A DNA stretch of 10,649 nucleotides from Candidatus Sulfopaludibacter sp. SbA3 (GTDB taxonomy: Bacteria; Acidobacteriota; Terriglobia; Bryobacterales; Bryobacteraceae), in contig OKRF01000510.1 of assembly GCA_900290315.1 (NCBI GenBank), forward strand, positions 9,701 through 20,349, written 5' to 3'. Under the pieces are notes generated by a model. That model did no database searches and had not been told where the DNA came from. It saw only the letters and a program-made list of their open reading frames with translations. Of this stretch, positions 1 to 6,908 are shown in pieces; positions within the stretch are counted from its first letter, which is position 1; every line of letters starts with the position of its first letter. The translations under genes and the position numbers were made by a program.

Positions 1-1
1 C

Positions 2-1253
2 TACGAGCACTACGCCATCGCGCCCAATTGGCGCACCTTTCGCGAGTACTTCGCCCGCCTGCGCAAACAGGGCATGGGGATCAACCTGGCCAGCTACGTC
101 GGCGCCACCCAGGTGCGCCGCATGGTGCTGGGCGACGACAACCGCGCCCCCAGCGCCGCCGAACTCGACCGCATGAAAGCCCTGGTGCGCGACGCTATGC
201 ACGATGGCGCAATCGGCGTCTCCACTTCCCTGCAATATGCGCCCGCGCCCTATGCCACCACCGACGAGTTGATCGCCCTGGCTGCCGAAGCCGCCAAATG
301 GGGCGGGACCTACGCCTCGCACATCCGCGATGAAGGCAACGGCATCGACGCCGCACTCGATGAGGCTTTCCGCATTGGCCGCGAAGCCAAAATCCCAGTC
401 GAGATCTGGCACCTCAAAGCTGCCGGCAAAGCCAAGCCGCATCGAGCAGGCCCGCCGCTCCGGCGTGGACGTGGCAGCCGATACCTACGCGTACACCGCC
501 GGCTTCAATTCCTTCTCCGCCATCATTCCGCCCTGGGCCCACGATGGCGGCGACAAGAAGCTCATCGAACGCCTCAAGGATCCCACCCTCCGCGCCCGCA
601 TTCGCAAGGAAATGGAAACCCCGTCCAGCGACTGGAACAACGAGTGGCAGCAGGTCACGGGACCCGAGTCTTTCATCGTCGGCGCCGTGCAGAATCCCAA
701 ACTCCTGCCGCTGCAAGGCAAGACCATCGCCGAGATCGCCCGAATCTGGAACAAGGACCCCATCGATACCGTCTTCGACCTGCTGATCGAAGACGAAGCC
801 TTCACGCAAGTCGCCCTGTTCATCATGTCCGAACCCGATGTGGTACTCGGCCTCCAGCAGCCCTGGGTATCCGTCTGCAACGATTCGCAAGGCGCCAGCC
901 CCGATGGCATTCTCGGCAAGGAGCATCCCCACCCGCGCGCTTACGGCGCCTTCCCGCATATCCTGCATAAGTACGTCCACGACGAAAAAAAGCTGACCCT
1001 GGAAGACGCCATCCGCAAGTTCACCGCACTCCCCGCCCAGCGCATGCGCTTCGCCGGCCGCGGCGTCCTCAAAGCCGGCATGTGGGCGGACGTCGTGGTC
1101 TTCGACCCCGACACCATCCACGACCTCGCCACCTTCGACGCCCCCAACCAACTCTCCGAAGGCATGCGCTTCGTCCTGGTCAACGGAGTCCCCGTAATCG
1201 AGGAAGGCAAGATGACCAACGCCCTCCCGGGCAAAGTGCTGGATCGGCACTGA
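2..1253 (+). pseudogene. N-acyl-D-amino-acid deacylase (D-aminoacylase, amidohydrolase superfamily), 5'-incomplete and frameshifted
   Basis: This enzyme family hydrolyses N-acyl-D-amino acids to the free D-amino acid and a carboxylate, using zinc in an amidohydrolase barrel. The reading frame is already open at base 2, so the N-terminal part with the first metal ligands is off the window. In the first frame (2 to about 436) I see SHIRDEG, with a metal-ligand His at 320-322, and EIWHLKAAGK, with a second His at 410-412. The protein then continues one frame later, from about 438 to the stop at 1251-1253. That part has RIEQARRSG, a family-type catalytic Asp in VCNDSQGAS (codon 882-884), HPHPRAYGAFP, and the C-terminal LKAGMWADVVVFDP typical of amidohydrolases. 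At the junction the roughly ten residues normally found between GKAN and the RIE helix are missing, so the break is a deletion of 3n+2 bases rather than a single-base slip. It is either a real pseudogene or an assembly error. The family call is firm; substrate preference is not shown. Confidence 0.85.
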
Positions 1254-1286
1254 ACTGCGAGGGCTATATACCAAAAGCATCACTCT

Positions 1287-1302
1287 GTGGAACAACTTCC
1301 AC
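1287..1302 (+). terminator. Stem-loop downstream of the deacylase gene, possible terminator
   Basis: GTGGAA (1287-1292) and TTCCAC (1297-1302) form a perfect 6-bp stem with a CAAC tetraloop, 33 bases after the deacylase stop. No uninterrupted T-run follows, only GGTATTTCT, so this is a weak candidate. It overlaps the start of the doubtful 51-codon frame. Confidence 0.3.
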
Positions 1303-1447
1303 CGCTGGTATTTCTACACGCAGAGCTCAATCAGGTGAAGTTGCGAGAACTCGAACGGCTTGACATAGAGACTCATACTGCGCGTTCGTGGCGTGAATGT
1401 AGACGCGTTACCGAGGGAAATCGTGGTCAAGACCGATTGTGAGAGCT

Positions 1448-1456
1448 GAGAGGTGA
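1448..1456 (+). promoter_or_regulatory. Shine-Dalgarno site that decides the phosphatase start
   Basis: GAGAGGTGA matches the anti-Shine-Dalgarno complement well. The GAGG core (1450-1453) lies 5 bases before ATG 1459. The upstream GTG at 1453 sits inside this site and so cannot use it, which favours ATG 1459. Confidence 0.6.
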
Positions 1457-1458
1457 AA

Positions 1459-1959
1459 ATGTACACGCCGCTTTATTGGCTGGAGGGCCCCTGGCCGGGC
1501 AGGCTTGCGATATCGGCGCGCCCCCGTGGCGGCGATTGGCTCGCAGACGAAATGAAGAGTTGGCGAAGCGCCGGCGTGGGAATCGTAGTCTCTCTTCTGA
1601 CAGCGGACGAGATCGAGGACCTGGCGCTTCAAGACGAATCCCTGGAGTGTAGAAAGAGCGGAATCGAGTTCATCTCATTTCCAATTGTCGACCGCAGCGC
1701 TCCCGCCTCGGAGGGCGAAGCCGTCCGCTTGATCGAGCGGTTGGACCGAGAGCTGGATTGCGGGCTTAACGTCGTAGTGCATTGCCGCCAGGGAGTCGGA
1801 CGTTCTGGCTTGATCGCGGCGAGCCTCCTCGTGCTTCGCGGTTCACACCCATCGGAAGCAATGGACATAGTCAGCACATTCCGTGGCGCAATTGTTCCAG
1901 AAACGGCTGCCCAAGAGAATTGGATCGTCACTTTCGCATCGACCAAAGCCTCACCCTGA
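1459..1959 (+). CDS. Cysteine-based protein tyrosine/dual-specificity phosphatase
   Basis: This is a small cytoplasmic phosphatase of the Cys-dependent PTP/DSP fold (CDKN3/PTP-SAK-like), expected to remove phosphate from protein Tyr or Ser/Thr through a cysteinyl-phosphate intermediate. Starting at ATG 1459 it has 166 residues, a normal length for a stand-alone catalytic domain. The P-loop HCRQGVGRSG gives nucleophile Cys109 and phosphate-binding Arg115. The general acid is Asp78 in FPIVDRSAP, 31 residues before the Cys, as the family requires. The N-terminal GPWPGRLAI and RGGDWLADE segments are typical of bacterial members. There is no signal peptide or membrane segment. It stands alone, with no kinase beside it, so its substrate cannot be inferred from context. 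GTG 1453 is a possible alternative start, two codons upstream. Confidence 0.9.
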   Translation: MYTPLYWLEGPWPGRLAISARPRGGDWLADEMKSWRSAGVGIVVSLLTADEIEDLALQDESLECRKSGIEFISFPIVDRSAPASEGEAVRLIERLDRELDCGLNVVVHCRQGVGRSGLIAASLLVLRGSHPSEAMDIVSTFRGAIVPETAAQENWIVTFASTKASP

Positions 1960-1996
1960 CTTTCTAACCATCTGCGCATAGGCGTGCCCGTTCAGC

Positions 1997-2002
1997 TATA
2001 AT
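1997..2002 (+). promoter_or_regulatory. Possible -10 box with no gene after it
   Basis: A perfect TATAAT within CTATAATCA, the same nine bases that precede the MFS gene at 9716-9724. There is no good -35 hexamer 16-18 bases upstream and no credible plus-strand gene downstream. If active, it would transcribe the repeat-rich non-coding stretch. Confidence 0.25.
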
Positions 2003-2038
2003 CAATACCCTCATTAGAGGTCCGCATAACACGCTGAC

Positions 2039-2104
2039 AGTCGGCTCATCGGGCGATGCCTCACCCGTTATACGTCATTTTCGCGAGAGTCGGCTCCCGG
2101 GCGA
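2039..2104 (+). repeat. Imperfect direct repeat pair
   Basis: AGTCGGCTCATCGGGCGA (2039-2056) and AGTCGGCTCCCGGGCGA (2088-2104) match at all but two positions, allowing a one-base gap. Their starts are 49 bases apart. The second copy is also bounded by GAGTC (2087-2091) and GACTC (2105-2109), so it could fold on itself. Confidence 0.5.
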
Positions 2105-2251
2105 GACTCCATTTTCGGGAGAGACGACGTTGTCCATACGGCCCAAGTGCGGGCTTGGGAGATGCGAAGCGCTTGAACGTTGTTGCCATTCGGGTGCGGC
2201 AGGGCATCTCGCGGCATCCTACGCGTGAATCACGCAGTTCCAGACGATCAG

Positions 2252-2905
2252 TCAATGAGCGGCGCTCCGCGTGACGACCACGGGCACCAGGACGGTTTTG
2301 TCAGCGTATTTGACGATGATTCTGGCCTTTCCAACGGCGGACGCCGAGACGCCGCCTTCGTTCGATACCGCAGCCACCGCCGGCCGGTCCGAACTGTAAA
2401 TTATCTGCGTGGAGCGGGTCAAATCGACCTTGGACCCGTTCGCGAAGGTTCCCCAGATCACTAGCGCCGCGTTTTCATGTTCGATCATACTGAGCGACTG
2501 ACATCCCGCTTCCAGTTTCTTCGGCTTCTCGGACTGCTCGATATCCACTTCGACCGGGTTGGAGTAAACGGTTGCGCCGAACCCGGTGACGCCCGCTGCT
2601 CTGAACCGGTAGCGGCCCGATGCGAACTCAGCAGAGATGCGATAGGAGAATCGATACGGCGGCGCGGAGATACCGGTGCTGAGCGCGAACGGTCCTTCGC
2701 CCACAATACTTATGCTTTGGAACACGGAGTCCGGCGTTTTGACGATAACCGTGAGATCGCCTTCCGCCATGACCATCTGGCCGTTTTGTGGCGAGTCGAT
2801 CTGCAACTGCGGCTCCGCGTGCAGAACGGCCGCGGCTAGACACAGCACCGGGAGCGCCGACGCGATCAGCCCGCCTCGCCAACCGTTACCGAACGAGTGG
2901 ACCAA
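2252..2905 (-). CDS. Secreted Ig-like protein with C-terminal Big_2-type domain
   Basis: Function is unknown; the features point to an exported protein with two beta-sandwich domains. Of 217 residues, 1-30 form a signal peptide (basic start, hydrophobic ASALPVLCLAAAVLHA, likely cut after Ala30). Residues about 33-121 look like an Ig-like fold, beginning IDSPQNGQMVMAEGDLTVIV. Residues about 138-213 look like a bacterial Ig-like (Big_2) domain, with SSDRPAVAAVSNEG followed by GKARIIVKY. The start is TTG at 2905, supported by AGGAG seven bases upstream; no ATG or GTG fits as well. The gene lies 95 bases downstream of the TonB-dependent receptor on the same strand, with no obvious promoter between, so I infer one transcript and a possible cell-surface partner role. 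The single Cys135 in the inter-domain linker is too deep to be a lipobox cysteine. Domain calls are by pattern and are moderately sure; the role is inference. Confidence 0.75.
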   Translation of the reverse strand: MVHSFGNGWRGGLIASALPVLCLAAAVLHAEPQLQIDSPQNGQMVMAEGDLTVIVKTPDSVFQSISIVGEGPFALSTGISAPPYRFSYRISAEFASGRYRFRAAGVTGFGATVYSNPVEVDIEQSEKPKKLEAGCQSLSMIEHENAALVIWGTFANGSKVDLTRSTQIIYSSDRPAVAAVSNEGGVSASAVGKARIIVKYADKTVLVPVVVTRSAAH

Positions 2906-2912
2906 GATAGCA

Positions 2913-2917
2913 CTCCT
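2913..2917 (-). promoter_or_regulatory. Shine-Dalgarno site supporting a TTG start
   Basis: On the minus strand AGGAG lies seven bases upstream of TTG 2905. This spacing is ideal and is the reason for choosing a TTG start for the Ig-like protein. Confidence 0.6.
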
Positions 2918-2943
2918 GTTTCAAGTGTCCGATCAAGGACAGT

Positions 2944-2971
2944 GCGCCGGCCTCTGGGAAGAAGCCGGCGC
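2944..2971 (-). other. Stem-loop between receptor and Ig-like genes
   Basis: GCGCCGGC (2944-2951) and GCCGGCGC (2964-2971) form a perfect, all-GC 8-bp stem with a 12-base loop, 29 bases after the receptor stop. No T-run follows on the minus strand. It is therefore more likely an mRNA-stabilising or partial-termination element within an operon than a full terminator. Confidence 0.5.
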
Positions 2972-3000
2972 GCGGTGCAGCGTGGCCGGTCAATTGGGGA

Positions 3001-6000
3001 TCAGAATTCCGCTTTGAACCCTACCTGGATCTGCCGGGGTGGAAGCTGATTCTGCACGATGCCGAAGGTGGGGTCGTTCACGATTCGGCCGATCAAGTTG
3101 TAATTGGAATGATTCGCTAGGTTAAAGACCTCCAAGCGGAATTGCAACTTCAGCTTTTCGTAAATGTGGAAGGTCCGCGCAATGGTCGTATCGATGTTGC
3201 CGAGGCCCGGTCCCTGCATGGTATTGCGTCCCACCGAGCCGAATTGGTTGATGGGTTGTACAAAAGCTGCCGTGTTGAACCATTGGGAGGTGGAACGCTG
3301 TCCGGAGGAGAGATTCGGATCCACGGGCGAGCCGTTCGCATTCAGCACGTAATTCGGACGCGTCAGGATTCCGCCGCTCCCGCCGCCGATGTTGATGGGG
3401 TCACCCTTGTAGTTAATCGTGAAGGGGAAACCGCTCTGCAATTGAAGGATGCCCGCAAGATGCCAGCCGCCCAGAACCGTTCCGCCCATGCCTTTGGCAA
3501 ACAACCTGTGGCCCTTGCCAAAGGGCAGATCGTAAACACCAGTGGTGACAAAGCGGAACTTGAGGTTGAAGTATGCCAGGCTGCGCTCCGCCGAAAGGTC
3601 AAAGGAGTTTTGGGGCGGCGAATTCTCGCTGCCAGTAATGCCCCCCGCATTGCGATATTGCGGCGCATTGGAAATGGACTTCGACCAGGTGAACGAGTTC
3701 AGCAGCGAAAAGCCCGTGTGGAACCGGCGTTCCAGGCGCCCGGTGAGGGCGTGGTAGTTGCTCTGCGCCGAGTGTGGAAAGTAGTTGATGGTGGTCACCG
3801 GCACAATCGAGCTGGACATAGGAAATGCCAACTGCGCTTGCACGGCCGGCGCCAGCGTCAGGCCGTAGTAAGGCCGCTTGACGGTAGTGCCCGGCAGGCC
3901 GTTGTTCAGTTGGACGTTCTGCTCCAGGTGAATGCCGTCGGTGCCCAGATAACCCACCTCCAACACCATATTCGCCGTGAGACTCCGCTGAATATTGAGG
4001 CTCCACTGAGGCGAATAGGGCGTGCCCTGGTGGGGATCGATGGAGGCTGCCTGAATCGCCTGGCCGCCAACGATCGCCGGGGCAAATACGTTCAGGTTGG
4101 GATTCTGGGGTACGTACGCGTTAAACGTCAAGGTCTGGTTATAAGTGGTGGGCAGAGACTGCGCCATTTTGAGCAGCGTGTTGCCATCCTGCGTGCCATA
4201 GTAGATACCGCCACCGGCGCGAATCACGGTCTTCGAATTTACCGACCATGCCAGGCCCACCCGCGGACTGAAATTGCGCCAGTTGGTGTAGGCGCACCCT
4301 TCCGGATAGCCGTCTTTGCCGCACACAAAAAGTTTCGGACTGTAGATCCCCTGGAGGCCATAGGCAAAAATCGCCATCGGCGGGGGTGCCGAACCGTAAT
4401 CGATGCTGCTCATCTGATGGCGATCGTCGGACATCGGGGGCGAGACCTCATAGCGCAGCCCTGCGTTCAGCGTGACGGTCGGGGTCAGCCTGATATCGTC
4501 TTGCGCAAACAGAGCCGCATTGGTCTGCAGGCCGTCCATGCGATTCGGCCCAACCGTGCGCACCGCAGCGCTGGGCATTCCCAATAACGCGGTGGCCGTC
4601 GCGTCGCCCGACAGATCGCCGGTTTTGGGCGCCGCTCCAGTCGCGTCCGTGTAACCCTTCGTGAAGGTCAGTGAACCCAATGGGTCGGCATACTCGTAAC
4701 GCACATACTGAGTCCTGTCGTACTCGGCCCCGAAGGACAGCGCATGCCGCCCGTGCTGCCAGGCAAACACGTCCCAGATCTGGTAGACATTGTCGCGCGC
4801 GTGGCCGATACCGCCCTGGCCCGCGCCGGCGTACGGTCCCGCTCCGCCGAAGTTCATCTGCCCCACGATGAAATTCGGCAACTGCTCCGGCTGACCGTTG
4901 ATGGAGAAACTGAGTTCGGGCAAACCGAAGAGGAAGTTGAGGCGGCTGAATCCAAGTCTCAGGTCGTTTACCTTGTTGTCCGAGATCACCTTGGTCACGC
5001 CCACGGCCGCGTTTTGCGGCGCGGCGTTGTCCAGGTTCGCGCGCGAAGGCAGCCCCACGGGAAGGGACGCATTCTCTTGCGAACCAGAGTAGCGCCCAAA
5101 AACCTTTAGCGTGTCCATCGCCTGGAAATCGAAGCGTGCGGAGTAGTTGCCGTAGTTCTGCACCTGGACGTCGGAGGAGTTAATGTAAAACCCGCCGGCG
5201 ACGTTCGGTAGCGGAAGAATCCGCATGGCCGCCGACACCGATGGATCGATGCGAGTCGCGGGAATGATGTTCCCGGGGAACGGTGTGCGCTGGCCGGCGC
5301 TCAGCGTAGTCGGATCGTAGATCGTCGTAGTGCCGGCTTCCTCGCTGAAATTGCCAGCGCGCTGCAGGGCGTCGGGTACGCTGACTGTGGTCAGGTTGGC
5401 GGCTGCCTGGCGGGCCCGCAGAGCTTCGTAGCTGAAAAACCCGAAGAGTTTATTCTTCACAAGTGCGCCGCCGGCCAAACCTCCAAATTGGTTGCGCTGG
5501 AACTTAGGCACGCTGCTCTGAGTCGTTAGATTGAACGGCCGTGCGTCCAGGTCATTGTTACGAAGGAATTCCCACCCGGCTGCGTGCCACGTATTGGTGC
5601 CGGACTGTGTCAACACGTTGACCTGTCCCCCCGATGCTCTGCCGTACTCCGCGCTATATTGCGCTACCTGCACTCGGAACTCTGATATTGTGTCTACGAT
5701 GGGCACGTAGCTGAGCGCGTTGTAGTCGGGATCGGTATTGATCACGCCGTCCAGCAGGTACGCGGAGTCATTGGTGCGGCTTCCGGCCACGCTTAAACCG
5801 GCCACTTCGCCCTGGCGTACGGCGTTTTGTTGGACCGCCATGCCCCCGGAGTTTACTCCCGGCGAGAGCAGCGCCAGTTGCAGGAACTGGCGGCCGTTGA
5901 GCGGCAGGGCTTTTATCTTGTCCTCGCCCACCACAGTGCCCTGCGCGACACTCACCGCGTCCACCATCGAGACCGTCTCAGTTACCGACACGTGTTCGGA

Positions 6001-6360
6001 CACCACACCGACGGCGAGCGTCACATTGAGTTGCGAGGACTGCGCCACTTGCAGATGGATCGGCTTGTATTCCTGTGTTTTGAAGCCATCGGCCCCCACG
6101 CTCAGAGCGTAGTCGCCCGGTTCGATCAACTCGAGTCTATAGGCGCCGTCGATGGTGGAAAGGGTTTCTCGCGTCGCCCCAGTGGATTGTTTGATCAGGC
6201 GAACGTGCGCTCCGAGGACACTCAGTCCTGAGGGGTCGACCACACGTCCTGACAACACGGCGGTGTCATTCTGTGCGAGCAAGACGGCCGGAAACACAAA
6301 TGCGGTGCAAAGCAATAGCGTGCGCCCAGGCCTCTTCAAGTGGAACAGTCGAGTGAACAT
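3001..6360 (-). CDS. TonB-dependent receptor, Oar-like, with carboxypeptidase regulatory-like domain
   Basis: A large outer-membrane beta-barrel expected to import a bulky substrate using TonB/ExbBD energy. The ligand is unknown. Of 1,119 residues, about 1-29 are a signal peptide (basic FHLKRPGR, hydrophobic core, likely cut after LLA). Residues 34-115 are a carboxypeptidase-regulatory-like domain (LSGRVVDPSG, then DGAYRLELIEPGDYAL). Residues about 135-255 are the plug (ALPLNGRQFLQL, VAGSRTNDSAYLLDG, SAEYGRASGG). The rest is barrel, ending in a terminal Phe (VGFKAEF) as outer-membrane proteins need. Length and order are typical of the expanded receptor family in Acidobacteriota, named after Myxococcus Oar. 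I see no clear TonB box. The ATG at 6360 has GAGG 11 bases upstream, a rather long spacing. The gene is intact and lies upstream of an exported Ig-like protein. Regulation may act through the AT-rich region before it. The long plus-strand frame inside it is a shadow. Confidence 0.95.
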   Translation of the reverse strand: MFTRLFHLKRPGRTLLLCTAFVFPAVLLAQNDTAVLSGRVVDPSGLSVLGAHVRLIKQSTGATRETLSTIDGAYRLELIEPGDYALSVGADGFKTQEYKPIHLQVAQSSQLNVTLAVGVVSEHVSVTETVSMVDAVSVAQGTVVGEDKIKALPLNGRQFLQLALLSPGVNSGGMAVQQNAVRQGEVAGLSVAGSRTNDSAYLLDGVINTDPDYNALSYVPIVDTISEFRVQVAQYSAEYGRASGGQVNVLTQSGTNTWHAAGWEFLRNNDLDARPFNLTTQSSVPKFQRNQFGGLAGGALVKNKLFGFFSYEALRARQAAANLTTVSVPDALQRAGNFSEEAGTTTIYDPTTLSAGQRTPFPGNIIPATRIDPSVSAAMRILPLPNVAGGFYINSSDVQVQNYGNYSARFDFQAMDTLKVFGRYSGSQENASLPVGLPSRANLDNAAPQNAAVGVTKVISDNKVNDLRLGFSRLNFLFGLPELSFSINGQPEQLPNFIVGQMNFGGAGPYAGAGQGGIGHARDNVYQIWDVFAWQHGRHALSFGAEYDRTQYVRYEYADPLGSLTFTKGYTDATGAAPKTGDLSGDATATALLGMPSAAVRTVGPNRMDGLQTNAALFAQDDIRLTPTVTLNAGLRYEVSPPMSDDRHQMSSIDYGSAPPPMAIFAYGLQGIYSPKLFVCGKDGYPEGCAYTNWRNFSPRVGLAWSVNSKTVIRAGGGIYYGTQDGNTLLKMAQSLPTTYNQTLTFNAYVPQNPNLNVFAPAIVGGQAIQAASIDPHQGTPYSPQWSLNIQRSLTANMVLEVGYLGTDGIHLEQNVQLNNGLPGTTVKRPYYGLTLAPAVQAQLAFPMSSSIVPVTTINYFPHSAQSNYHALTGRLERRFHTGFSLLNSFTWSKSISNAPQYRNAGGITGSENSPPQNSFDLSAERSLAYFNLKFRFVTTGVYDLPFGKGHRLFAKGMGGTVLGGWHLAGILQLQSGFPFTINYKGDPINIGGGSGGILTRPNYVLNANGSPVDPNLSSGQRSTSQWFNTAAFVQPINQFGSVGRNTMQGPGLGNIDTTIARTFHIYEKLKLQFRLEVFNLANHSNYNLIGRIVNDPTFGIVQNQLPPRQIQVGFKAEF

Positions 6361-6403
6361 AGAAAATTTGACCTCTAAATTTCGGACTCGTTATGTGAGT
6401 TCT

Positions 6404-6418
6404 AGTACCTCGAGTACT
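6404..6418. promoter_or_regulatory. Inverted repeat upstream of the receptor, possible operator
   Basis: AGTAC-CTCGA-GTACT is a 15-base dyad with perfect 5-bp arms, 44-58 bases upstream of the receptor ATG and within AT-rich DNA. It could be an operator or a 5'-leader hairpin. Sequence alone cannot decide. Confidence 0.3.
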
Positions 6419-6488
6419 GTTGATGGTAGGTTGGTGTTGTATGTAATGAAATATCTATTTTAGTTAACCGCATTTTCTGACTTCCTTT

Positions 6489-6540
6489 TGTTTACAATGA
6501 GTTACAAAATAGCCCCCCGAAAAAGTTTGATTTACAATGT
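6489..6540 (-). promoter_or_regulatory. Phased TTACAA elements upstream of the receptor
   Basis: TTACAA occurs at 6492-6497, 6502-6507 and 6532-6537, spaced 10 and 30 bases. The outer two extend to TTTACAATG (6491-6499 and 6531-6539), exactly 40 bases apart. The regular spacing puts all three on nearly the same helix face, as expected for cooperative binding of a regulator. The nearest gene is the receptor, whose ATG is about 130 bases away. Binding is inferred. Confidence 0.35.
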
Positions 6541-6908
6541 GCTGTATCATCGCTTGATAACTGAAACCCGGGCGTGGGTCACGGCTCGCTCACACCTCGC
6601 GGATGGGTCCTGGTTTCCAACCGTAATCAGGGGTATTCCCAAGGAATCGAACCAGAAATACTGGGTGTCCCGCTCTGCTGGTCATAGCCGGGCGACGGTA
6701 CAACTGGTTCTGTCAAATCGCCGTCAGGACTCCTACAATTCGTCTGTGGGTCCGCTCTACCAATCGGTACCACTGAGGTAAAAGCGGCTTTCCGCCGATA
6801 TTACGGGCGAAGGCCATAACGCCGCTAAGCGATTCGCCTGCCGGCAGCCGACAAGCCGGCCATGAAAAATCCTGAGAAAACCTAATGAGTCTCGAGGTGT
6901 GTTCTAAC

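Larger units (their letters stand above)
1254..1458. other. Intergenic stretch with a hairpin and a doubtful 51-codon reading frame
   Basis: I see no convincing gene in these 205 bases. A GTG-started frame, 1287-1442, encodes 51 residues (begins VEQLPPLVFLHAEL) and ends 16 bases before the phosphatase ATG. It has no ribosome-binding site and resembles nothing I know. It could be a gene remnant or chance. A TTGACA at 1360-1365 has no matching -10 box at a suitable distance. Confidence 0.4.
1960..2251. other. Non-coding stretch with imperfect repeats and hairpins
   Basis: These 292 bases lie between the convergent phosphatase and Ig-like protein genes. They hold a TATAAT (1997-2002), an imperfect direct repeat (2039-2056 and 2088-2104), overlapping inverted repeats at 2087-2121, and a small hairpin GCGTG-AAT-CACGC (2223-2235). 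The last lies 17 bases beyond the stop of the minus-strand gene and might help end its transcript, but it has no T-run. A 72-codon plus-strand frame (2056-2274) is arginine-rich and overlaps the Ig-like gene's end, so I do not call it a gene. Confidence 0.5.
6361..6908. other. 548-base gene-free region between divergent receptor and metallopeptidase genes
   Basis: This stretch falls into two parts. Bases 6361-6540 contain 62 G or C out of 180 by my count (about 34 %), far below the genes around them, and carry the elements listed separately. The rest, from about 6545, returns to high GC and contains several inverted repeats: CTGGTT/AACCAG (6610-6615, 6650-6655) enclosing ATTCC/GGAAT (6635-6639, 6643-6647), then GCGG-CTTT-CCGC (6784-6795), then GCCGGC twice (6840-6845, 6855-6860). 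A 97-codon frame from a TTG at 6488 lacks a ribosome-binding site and domain features, so I do not call it. The TBDR and metallopeptidase promoters must lie here, but no clean -35/-10 pair stands out. Confidence 0.6.

Noticed and set aside
414..1295. Minus-strand open frame of 293 codons opposite the deacylase
   Set aside because: The plus strand carries clear amidohydrolase motifs throughout; the antisense protein has no recognisable domain.
1360..1365. Perfect TTGACA as a -35 box for the phosphatase
   Set aside because: No -10-like hexamer occurs 16-18 bases downstream; CATACT at 1374-1379 is only eight bases away.
2056..2274. 72-codon plus-strand frame after the phosphatase
   Set aside because: It is arginine-rich, overlaps the end of the convergent Ig-like gene, covers the hairpin repeats and has no ribosome-binding site.
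3142..4587. Long plus-strand open frame of 481 codons inside the receptor gene
   Set aside because: It is antisense to an unmistakable TonB-dependent receptor, is rich in Arg and Val with no domain, and is a common by-product of high-GC coding DNA.
6488..6781. 97-codon plus-strand frame in the region upstream of the metallopeptidase gene
   Set aside because: It starts at a TTG without a ribosome-binding site, inside the phased TTACAA elements, and shows no domain, signal peptide or recognisable similarity.
6780..6865. Known riboswitch (cyclic-di-GMP or cobalamin type) before the metallopeptidase gene
   Set aside because: I checked for the conserved core segments I know for these classes and did not find them; only short GC-rich hairpins are present.
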